A DNA stretch of 64,000 nt from Murimonas intestini (GTDB lineage: Bacteria > Bacillota > Clostridia > Lachnospirales > Lachnospiraceae): positions 248,001-312,000 of the forward strand of contig QGGY01000004.1 in NCBI GenBank assembly GCA_003148945.1. Direction: 5' to 3'. The translations under genes were made by a program, and so were the position numbers. The notes beneath the pieces are model-generated. The model did no database searches, had not been told where the DNA came from, and saw only the letters and a list, made by a program, of their open reading frames with translations. Positions 44,783 to 51,546 of the stretch are shown piece after piece; the first letter of the stretch is position 1; each line of letters begins with the position of its first letter.

Positions 44783-46441
44783 CTACTTATCTGAATACTT
44801 TTCCGCTATCTTCTCTTCCACCCCATTCAGAAGATCCTGCTCATAATTATCAGCTGCCACCCTATAGTCCTGCACTTTTTCCTCTGAAATAGTTTCGATT
44901 CCGGTGATCTGTCCGGAGGAATCCCTGACTACTGATAAATTAACCGTGCCGTCCTCATCTGTCCAGAAAGCATTAAATACGCCTGCACTTTCATCAATAA
45001 ATACTTTTACTCTCTGCCCTTTAAAATACATAATATTTACTTCTGAAATATAATCGATTCCGTAGGGTGAATATTGTTCAAATTTAGTTCCGCCTGACAC
45101 TTCTTTGCTATTTATCTGCGCGGCTGCATTTACCTCATTCTCATTGTTTACCTGAGCTGTACTATTAACATCAGCCCCGAAGAATGCAGACCTGTACTTT
45201 TGTGCAGCTTCCTCAGATATTGTATCCACTCCTGTGATTTCCCCTAACGAATTGCGTGTTACTGCCAGATTGGCTGTCCCGGCTTCATCATAATAGAACG
45301 CTTCCCCATCAGAATGCTCATCTGCAAAAAGCCTTACATCCTGCCCATTATAAAGCAGTCTTTTACCGTCCTGTGAAATAGAAATCCCGTATGACGAATA
45401 CTTTGCATATATGTCAGGATCCGGTAGGAACTTACTGGCATAAGGGCCGTCAGGTGAAGTAACGATAGCCTCTTCAATGGCAGGGAGATTTTGGGAGACA
45501 CTCTCTGCGGCAGCGGAAGTTCCAAATGTACTTCCAATAACAGCTACTACAGCACAGGCTGCTGCCAGATTAAAAACTGTTGTCTTTTTAATTTTCATAA
45601 TTGCCACAATCCTTTCTTCAATGGCGTTTCTGCTGAAATGGTTACACAGCGGGGTAAGCCCGCTTTTCTTTTCCTCCATGCCGATCAGTGTTAGTGCATA
45701 AGCGGATTTCACAGTCTCTCCAAATAAGCGCACTACTTTTTCATCGCAGGAAAGCTCAATATCCCGATTGGCCAATACATACATTACCCACACAAGAGGG
45801 TTAAACCAATGGATACACAGCGCCGCAGTCAGCAAAAACTTCGTCACTCCGTCAAAGCGCCGGATATGCACATACTCATGCGCAAGTACATATTTCAGTT
45901 TTTTTGTATCTGTCCAATCTGTCTGTGACGGCATTAGAATAACAGGCCTCAATATGCCATAAGTGAGCGGAGCCGTAATCTTCTCCGTCTGACGGATCGA
46001 GACAGGCCGCCTGCACTTGTGCTCTGCCAACCATTTTACAGTAAAATCATTTTCAGCGGGCCGGGATATCATAAACTGGCGGCGGCATCTGATATAAGCA
46101 ATCGTAAAGTATAAAATACATAATGCCAGGCCAATGCCCCACACCCACATCCACGGTGAAATTCCTGCTGTAACTGTGACGGCAGGTGCTGCAGCATTTG
46201 TGGAAGACGGAAATATATTTAATATTGGAGTGCTTCCGGTCTGCCCGGCTTTTGGACGTACTGCCAGGGAATAGACACTTATCGGGGATGGCAGGGTAAA
46301 TGGCACCAACAGCCGCAGCAGCACGATCCCCCATAAGGCAATAAATGTCTTTTTAGGTAAACGGTTGATGGCGATCGCCCGAATAACTGTTATAATAAAG
46401 ATCATAACAGCAGCCGAAATACTCATTTGCAGCAGACTCAT
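44783..46441 (-). CDS. BlaR1/MecR1-like M56 membrane metalloprotease with duplicated C-terminal domain
   Basis: A 552-residue membrane protein. About four hydrophobic helices surround a zinc-protease site HEYVH (LAHEYVHIRRFDG) with a later acidic ligand region (RDIELSCDEKV), as in the BlaR1/MecR1 family that cleaves BlaI repressors. After the last helix (AAACAVVAVIGSTFG) the outside part is not a penicillin-binding domain. It consists of two related repeats at about residues 347-417 and 455-527, each with YGI, a DE-G-T-NL-V-R core and ITG-TISEE. The gene starts one base within the BlaI stop (TAATG). The signal it senses is unknown. Confidence 0.9.
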   Translation of the reverse strand: MSLLQMSISAAVMIFIITVIRAIAINRLPKKTFIALWGIVLLRLLVPFTLPSPISVYSLAVRPKAGQTGSTPILNIFPSSTNAAAPAVTVTAGISPWMWVWGIGLALCILYFTIAYIRCRRQFMISRPAENDFTVKWLAEHKCRRPVSIRQTEKITAPLTYGILRPVILMPSQTDWTDTKKLKYVLAHEYVHIRRFDGVTKFLLTAALCIHWFNPLVWVMYVLANRDIELSCDEKVVRLFGETVKSAYALTLIGMEEKKSGLTPLCNHFSRNAIEERIVAIMKIKKTTVFNLAAACAVVAVIGSTFGTSAAAESVSQNLPAIEEAIVTSPDGPYASKFLPDPDIYAKYSSYGISISQDGKRLLYNGQDVRLFADEHSDGEAFYYDEAGTANLAVTRNSLGEITGVDTISEEAAQKYRSAFFGADVNSTAQVNNENEVNAAAQINSKEVSGGTKFEQYSPYGIDYISEVNIMYFKGQRVKVFIDESAGVFNAFWTDEDGTVNLSVVRDSSGQITGIETISEEKVQDYRVAADNYEQDLLNGVEEKIAEKYSDK

Positions 46442-46809
46442 TATTCCTCACCCCCTAACTCTGAAACCATCTGTTTCAGTTTTTCTACCTGTACCTCTGA
46501 CAGTTTTTTTCTGCCCAGCAGGGAAGCAAACAGCTTCTCAACAGAACCATCGAAAACCTTGTGCAATAGTTCATCTGTCTCCTGCTCCTGCACCTGTTCC
46601 TGCAAAATCAGGGCATGACAGACAAAATTGGGGTCTTTTCGCTCTACAGCTCCTTTTTTGATACACCGTTTTAATAACGTATACGTAGTATTGACATTCC
46701 AGCCGTACCGCTCCTCCATCACATCCGCAACATGCCTTGCCATTGAATCTCCCTCTTTCCAGAGAACATCCATGACCTTAATTTCGCTATCCACCAGTTT
46801 AATATCCAT
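46441..46809 (-). CDS. BlaI/MecI family transcriptional repressor
   Basis: A 122-residue repressor with the winged-helix start typical of the family (LVDSEIKVMDVLWKEGDSM, then NTTYTLLKRCIKKGAVERK) and a C-terminal dimerisation part. I start at MDIKLV, just after GAGGTGA; the frame extends three codons to a GTG. It is co-translated with the M56 protease. Cleavage by that protease would release it from the three boxes upstream. Confidence 0.93.
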   Translation of the reverse strand: MDIKLVDSEIKVMDVLWKEGDSMARHVADVMEERYGWNVNTTYTLLKRCIKKGAVERKDPNFVCHALILQEQVQEQETDELLHKVFDGSVEKLFASLLGRKKLSEVQVEKLKQMVSELGGEE

Positions 46810-46838
46810 CTGATTCACCTCTTTTCATTCTCCTTTAT

Positions 46839-46909
46839 AAGACAGGAGTAGTATTTCATACCTATATACTACTCCTGTCTTACGCAAATGTCAATACTAC
46901 AATTGTCTT
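46839..46909 (-). promoter_or_regulatory. Promoter and triple operator of the BlaI/M56 operon
   Basis: Three 16-base boxes share AAGACAnnnGTAGTAT: 46839-46854 on the plus strand, and 46866-46881 and 46894-46909 on the minus strand. The first two form an exact inverted repeat around 11 bases. On the minus strand TTGACA (46894-46889), a 17-base spacer and TAGTAT (46871-46866) make a promoter. Box 2 covers the -10, box 3 abuts the -35 and box 1 lies downstream of the start, as expected for BlaI repression. Confidence 0.8.
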
Positions 46910-46969
46910 ATTTTTATCTTTATTTTCTCTTACTCATGTATCATGGTAAACAAATCTGATTACCGCGCT

Positions 46970-47980
46970 TTATTTCCAGCTCCTGTACAGCTTCGCGATA
47001 ACTTCTTCAATAGGTGCTCTTTTAAGCTCCACATCCTCTATCCCGGACAGACACGACAACGCCTTCAGGATATCCTGCATGGAGGACTTTTCATGATTAT
47101 ATGCATATTCATAGACATTATCCTTTACTTCCTCAAGGGTCAGCCCAGGCAGTTCCTGCATCCCGGCCCCTGCATCTTCCGACACAGTCACTCTTACGCG
47201 GCCCAGGCCTCCCTGGACGCGCCTCAGCTCTTCAAAAGACCCGTCAAAGGCCAGATGTCCATGATCCAGGAGAATGATCCTTCTTGCCATCTCTTCCAGA
47301 TCGTCCATATCATGGCTTGTAACCACGATCGTGACTCCCCTCTCCTTATTTATTTTTTTCAGGAAAGTGATCATATCTCTTTTGGCCAGTACATCCAGCC
47401 CCAGCGTGGGTTCATCCAGGAACAGGACCTGGGGGGAATGCAGAAGCAGCATTCCCAGATCAGCCTTCATCCTCTGCCCCAGGCTCAGCTCCCTGGAAAA
47501 TGTATGCAGAAGCTCTCCCAGATCCAGCAGCTCTGTGACCATGTCCAGATTTTCTTTATAAACGCTGTCCGGGATATTCCACACACTTTTTTTCCATTCA
47601 AAACTGGTTAGAACAGGCTGGTCCCACCAGAGCTCTGTCCTCTGCCCGAACAGGACTCCTATGCGGCGCATGAGCTCCAGGCGGCTGACAGAAGGATCCA
47701 TTCCCAGGACCCGCACACTGCCCGATGTGGGTTTCAGTATACCTGATAATATTTTAATTGTAGTTGATTTTCCGGCTCCATTTGCGCCTGCGTAGGCTGC
47801 AAACTCTCCCTGCCTGACCTGAAGGCTCAGGCCTTCCAAAGCCTTGATCTCCTTTTTCTGGGGATGTATCAGATTCCTTAATATATCACGCACCTGTCCG
47901 GTACGCTGCCATTGTGAATATATTTTAGTGATATCAACGATGTCCAAAGCCAGAATATCTGGGGCAGCCATATTTTCCAT
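46970..47980 (-). CDS. ABC-2 type exporter ATPase
   Basis: A 336-residue ATP-binding protein. It has Walker A GANGAGKS (65-72), a Q loop, the signature LSLGQR (165-170), Walker B VLFLDEP and the switch TSHDMDD. An extra N-terminal region (IYSQWQRTGQVRDIL) and a C-terminal domain place it near the COG4586 group that works with two ABC-2 permeases. AAAGGA lies upstream of the ATG, and it overlaps the permease gene by 47 bases. The substrate is unknown. Confidence 0.9.
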   Translation of the reverse strand: MENMAAPDILALDIVDITKIYSQWQRTGQVRDILRNLIHPQKKEIKALEGLSLQVRQGEFAAYAGANGAGKSTTIKILSGILKPTSGSVRVLGMDPSVSRLELMRRIGVLFGQRTELWWDQPVLTSFEWKKSVWNIPDSVYKENLDMVTELLDLGELLHTFSRELSLGQRMKADLGMLLLHSPQVLFLDEPTLGLDVLAKRDMITFLKKINKERGVTIVVTSHDMDDLEEMARRIILLDHGHLAFDGSFEELRRVQGGLGRVRVTVSEDAGAGMQELPGLTLEEVKDNVYEYAYNHEKSSMQDILKALSCLSGIEDVELKRAPIEEVIAKLYRSWK

Positions 47981-48845
47981 AATAATTCATTCCTTTCTTA
48001 AATAACATACCGGCTGCTGCCATATAGACAGCTGCCATAACTATAGTAAGTACCGGTAAAGGGCCAAACATGCCCGGAGCCTTTTCAAGCAGGGACAGGC
48101 TTGGCAGCCAGGCTGCAAGCCCCACCGGTGCAACAGTGCAGAAACAAGTCTTCCAGAATGCCGAAAGCCCTCCCAGCGGATAGCTTTTGAGCATATCAAA
48201 GGGACTGTGTGCGGTGGGGGCTATCTCCTCCGCCGCAGCTGGCGATACAAATGCCAGGCAGGAAACGATATAGACAAAAGCCAGGATCACTGCCGTGGAT
48301 GCCGCTGTGCCGGCCAGAAATGAAAATACCCACCATGGAGTCACCGCAACAGGCAGCCCGTACAGGGAATACACTGTCATGATAATTCCGCATACCAGCT
48401 TGCTTGAACCTGAAAACGGACAGAACCCGCATGTTGCCATCTGGATCCAGACAGGCACAGGCTGGATCATCCAGTGGTCCAGCTGTCCCCGCCCAATGAC
48501 ACGGCTGATATTGCCCATATTTTCTCCTGTAAAAAACAGATTAAAAATACCGTCTACGAAGATCCCATAGCTGAGCATAAACAATATCTCATTTCTGCTC
48601 ATTCCTCCGAAACCTCCAAACTGCACGGAGAGCAGCAGGACTCCTGCCATAGCCGCCAGCGCACAGATGACATCTGTCACCATATACAGCAGGCAGTATT
48701 TTGTATCCCTGAGGAACCAGAGCAGGTCCAGCTTTGCGTATGTGCCATAAAGCCTCATCAGCGTGAAAAACCATCCCTTCTCTTTGCCGTATCTTATCTC
48801 CCCGGCAGTATTTTCTGTCTGATTATTTATACTTCTATCCTCCAT
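47934..48845 (-). CDS. ABC-2 family exporter permease
   Basis: A 303-residue permease with about six hydrophobic segments (YMVTDVICALAAMAGVLLL; AAVYMAAAGMLF) and the RGQLDHWMIQPVPVW motif seen in ABC2_membrane_6-type proteins. AAAGGATGATTTCTT precedes the ATG. It pairs with the 266-residue permease encoded upstream, whose end it overlaps by 11 bases. Confidence 0.88.
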   Translation of the reverse strand: MEDRSINNQTENTAGEIRYGKEKGWFFTLMRLYGTYAKLDLLWFLRDTKYCLLYMVTDVICALAAMAGVLLLSVQFGGFGGMSRNEILFMLSYGIFVDGIFNLFFTGENMGNISRVIGRGQLDHWMIQPVPVWIQMATCGFCPFSGSSKLVCGIIMTVYSLYGLPVAVTPWWVFSFLAGTAASTAVILAFVYIVSCLAFVSPAAAEEIAPTAHSPFDMLKSYPLGGLSAFWKTCFCTVAPVGLAAWLPSLSLLEKAPGMFGPLPVLTIVMAAVYMAAAGMLFKKGMNYYGKYGCPRYSGFGHR

Positions 48846-49635
48846 AAGAAATCATCCTTTCTTCACTTTTATGGAATATCCATAATGAGATCGGCCACAG
48901 CACAGCATTCCAAAACAGCTGCAGGCCGATCAGATACAGGGGACTGCTGCCCGCGCCGCCCACATAGATGGACAGCGGAGCAGAAGCAATGGAACCTGTG
49001 GGAAGCCAGGACAGCAGCTGTCCCGCCCAGCCTGGCAGCATCGCAAACGGAATCAGCGCGCCTGTAAAGAGCTGTGTCAGCGCTTCCCTCACCATCTGTG
49101 CGGCCCAGCACCCGTTTTTCATACGGATCGCCATGGATGCATAAATAAAGTCCAGTGCAAATCCCAGCGAAGCACTGAGCGCCAGGCTGATAAGAAAAAA
49201 CACCAGATTCCAGGCAGAGGCCGGCAGCGGGGATATCCCCAGCAAAGGAGAGATAAGCAGTACCGGAACAGAATAAAACAGAAATACCGGTATCCACCAT
49301 CTCCCTATGGTCTCGGCGGCCAGCCCTCCAAGCACAGGACACGGCCTTAAGTATCTCCCTGTTATAGAGCCCTCCCAGAGCGCAGATGTGGCTGGTGTAA
49401 TAATGTCCAGCTGCTGGCGGAATACAGATGCCATCAAGGTATAAGTGAGAAGAACCGGCAGTGACATGCCGTCAGGCAGTACACTGCTCTCCCCGAATGA
49501 GCGCCATATCTGCACAAGCAGAATAAGCTGCAGAAAACGTACCAGGTATTCGCCCGCTACACTCAGCAGACCGCCGTCAAATACTCCCTTGGCACATATC
49601 CTGGCCGTAGCCGTATATTGTTGTAATCGTTTCAT
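48835..49635 (-). CDS. ABC-2 family exporter permease
   Basis: A 266-residue permease with six hydrophobic segments and the family motif near EGSITGRYLRPCPVLGG. AAAGGATGATAATTT lies before the ATG. It is the first gene of the exporter trio (two permeases, one ATPase) and is preceded by a hairpin and a small peptide gene on the same strand. Confidence 0.88.
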   Translation of the reverse strand: MKRLQQYTATARICAKGVFDGGLLSVAGEYLVRFLQLILLVQIWRSFGESSVLPDGMSLPVLLTYTLMASVFRQQLDIITPATSALWEGSITGRYLRPCPVLGGLAAETIGRWWIPVFLFYSVPVLLISPLLGISPLPASAWNLVFFLISLALSASLGFALDFIYASMAIRMKNGCWAAQMVREALTQLFTGALIPFAMLPGWAGQLLSWLPTGSIASAPLSIYVGGAGSSPLYLIGLQLFWNAVLWPISLWIFHKSEERMISYGG

Positions 49636-49669
49636 AAATTATCATCCTTTCCTAAAAATGAGCGCAAAA

Positions 49670-49701
49670 ATGCCCGGTCGGCACCCTCGCCTACCGGGCA
49701 T
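49670..49701 (-). terminator. Hairpin with U tract between the peptide gene and the exporter genes
   Basis: ATGCCCGGT and ACCGGGCAT form a nine-base-pair stem; on the minus strand it is followed by TTTTG. It lies 47 bases after the peptide stop and 34 bases before the first exporter gene. It can act as a leaky terminator or an attenuator. Confidence 0.65.
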
Positions 49702-49747
49702 GACTATACTTATGCTATTCTGTCAAAGCAGTCCGGATCCATCCAAT

Positions 49748-49906
49748 CTATATTGAAGACTCCACACTCTCAAAGGCAGGAAAAGCACATGTCATCCCGT
49801 AAAAAAGGGCGCAATACGACACGGAACATGAAATTTTACCTGTCTGAGACGCTATATCTCCAATATTGTTCCACAATGTGGAATCCTTAAATGCTATATG
49901 GAACAT
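49748..49906 (-). CDS. Small peptide gene (52 codons) upstream of the ABC-2 exporter
   Basis: An ATG with a perfect AGGAGGTG six bases upstream opens a 52-codon frame that ends in TAG. The peptide begins MFHIAFKDSTLW and continues through IGDIASQTGKISCSVSYC. It has three cysteines (27, 32, 40) and many Ser and Thr residues in its second half, and it is not a clear signal peptide. A promoter (50021-50049) lies about 100 bases upstream, and the exporter genes follow after a hairpin. It may be a leader peptide, a regulatory peptide or the exported cargo. I recognise no family. Confidence 0.5.
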   Translation of the reverse strand: MFHIAFKDSTLWNNIGDIASQTGKISCSVSYCALFYGMTCAFPAFESVESSI

Positions 49907-50020
49907 GTGCTTCACCTCCTATCATAATCTTATTTTTAATAACAGTACATCCCATCTCTTAACATCCCTGGCTTATTTCCTTGGGACGTCTGCTCTTTGC
50001 ATATTGAGATATACCACTTT

Positions 50021-50049
50021 ACTGTATCCTATAAACATATTTTTGTCAA
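50021..50049 (-). promoter_or_regulatory. Sigma-A-type promoter of the peptide/exporter unit
   Basis: TTGACA (50049-50044), a 17-base spacer and TACAGT (50026-50021) on the minus strand. It is placed to transcribe the 52-codon gene and, beyond the hairpin, the exporter trio. The gap from 49907 to 50210 holds no other gene. Confidence 0.65.
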
Positions 50050-50210
50050 GAATTTTCGTTTATAGGCATAAATACTTTTTATTTTCTCAAATCGATATCC
50101 AATTTTCAAAATTCATGCTATGATAATAAGAACAGATACAGCTGCCCGTGAACCGGAAAGCTGCAGACAAATATATCCGCGCAGCGGAGATTAAAAAGGA
50201 GCTGAAATAT

Positions 50211-51122
50211 ATGCGTTTGGTTACACGTTCTGATTTTGACGGCCTTGTATGCGGAGCACTGCTCAAAGAAGCCGGCATAATTGATACATGGAAATTTGCA
50301 CATCCCAAGGATATACAGGACGGCCTTGTGGAGATCACAGAAAATGACTGTCTGGCCAATGTCCCTTTTGCAGAGGGCTGCGGACTCTGGTTTGACCATC
50401 ATTCCAGTGAATTTGAGCGCAACAACCTGAAAGGCCGTTACCGCGGCGAGAGCCGAATTACCCCTTCCTGTGCCAGGATCATCTATGAATATTACGGAGG
50501 GCAGGAAAAATTTCCTCAGTTTACAGAAATGCTGGAGGCCGTAGACAAGGTTGACTCCGGAAACCTGACTATTGACGAGATCCAGAATCCAAAAGGATGG
50601 ATCCTCATCGGTTTTCTTATGGATCCCAGAACCGGTCTGGGACGATGGAGGAATTTTACCATCTCCAACTACCAGCTGATGGAAAAACTGATGGATGCCT
50701 GCCGGTATATGAACACTGAAGAAATACTCAACCTTTCTGATGTAAAAGAAAGAATTGAGGTTTATTTTGAACAGACTTCAAAGTTTGAAGAGATGGTAGC
50801 CGCCCATACCAGGGTTGAGAAGGATGTGATCATCTCTGATCTCAGAGGGGTAGATCCTATCTACACAGGCAACCGCTTTCTTATCTACAGCATGTATCCC
50901 CAGCAGAATATCTCCGCCTGGATCGTAAGCGGCAAGGGAGGAAAGGGCTGTTCTGTCGCTGTTGGGTACAGTATTTTGAACCGCACCTCTACCGTGGACG
51001 TAGGAAGCCTGATGCTCAAGTACGGCGGCGGGGGACACAAAGCCGTAGGAACATGCCAGTTCTCTGATGAGACAATGGATGAGATGGTTCCTAAACTGCT
51101 GGATGAACTTATAAATGGCTAA
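50211..51122 (+). CDS. DHH family phosphoesterase
   Basis: A 303-residue cytoplasmic protein. The metal-binding motifs of the DHH superfamily are present: D8-F-D10-G (RSDFDG), D62-H63-H64 (WFDHHSSEFE) and the DHHA1-type GGGGHKAVG near the C-terminus. Relatives hydrolyse short oligoribonucleotides, cyclic dinucleotide products or polyphosphate. I start at MRLVTRSD because AAAAAGGAG lies nine bases upstream; the frame extends to a GTG at 50148. It stands alone and ends at a good terminator. Confidence 0.9.
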   Translation: MRLVTRSDFDGLVCGALLKEAGIIDTWKFAHPKDIQDGLVEITENDCLANVPFAEGCGLWFDHHSSEFERNNLKGRYRGESRITPSCARIIYEYYGGQEKFPQFTEMLEAVDKVDSGNLTIDEIQNPKGWILIGFLMDPRTGLGRWRNFTISNYQLMEKLMDACRYMNTEEILNLSDVKERIEVYFEQTSKFEEMVAAHTRVEKDVIISDLRGVDPIYTGNRFLIYSMYPQQNISAWIVSGKGGKGCSVAVGYSILNRTSTVDVGSLMLKYGGGGHKAVGTCQFSDETMDEMVPKLLDELING

Positions 51123-51156
51123 TTTGTTTTAATATTTTTACGGATTATTATACACA

Positions 51157-51188
51157 AGCAGCTAACCGTCAGGTTTAGCTGCTTTTTA
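51157..51188 (+). terminator. Rho-independent terminator of the DHH gene
   Basis: AGCAGCTAACC and GGTTTAGCTGCT pair with a one-base bulge and are followed by TTTTTAT. It lies 35 bases after the stop codon. Confidence 0.85.
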
Positions 51189-51351
51189 TCTCTCTGAAAT
51201 CCGGATCATAAACTAATGGCCTCGAATCTATGCCATCTATAAAAACATTACTCCGGAACTGTTCTTATACAAATACAGAAACCTGCATAATGCATTCTTT
51301 TATCTTGTTTAATATTTTTATTAACCATGTCTATTATTGTTAATTTCTATA

Positions 51352-51380
51352 TTGACATATATCCATATCCAGTATAATAT
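51352..51380 (+). promoter_or_regulatory. Promoter of the GH116 gene
   Basis: TTGACA (51352-51357) followed by TATAAT (51373-51378, 15-base spacer) or TAATAT (51375-51380, 17-base spacer). It leaves a leader of about 160 bases before the GH116 start. The 51189-51546 gap is otherwise AT-rich and without a gene. Confidence 0.6.
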
Positions 51381-51546
51381 ATGAATAAATGCTGTAATAA
51401 CCCATGATTTTTATTAATTTTCGTTCACGAAATGATCAGTATTGTTTTTCCCAGCATACACATTTTGCATCGTTAACATTAAAGTAAATCAAATCGCAAA
51501 CAACTATAGAACTAAATATATTTAATGAATAAAAGGAGGCGATATC

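Noticed and set aside
44783-46441. M56 protein as a beta-lactam sensor (BlaR1/MecR1 proper)
   Set aside because: No penicillin-binding domain or SxxK motif is visible after the last membrane segment, and no beta-lactamase gene is adjacent.
49748-49906. Calling the small peptide a lanthipeptide or other named modified peptide
   Set aside because: Ser, Thr and Cys content alone is not enough; no modification enzyme or leader motif was found in the window.
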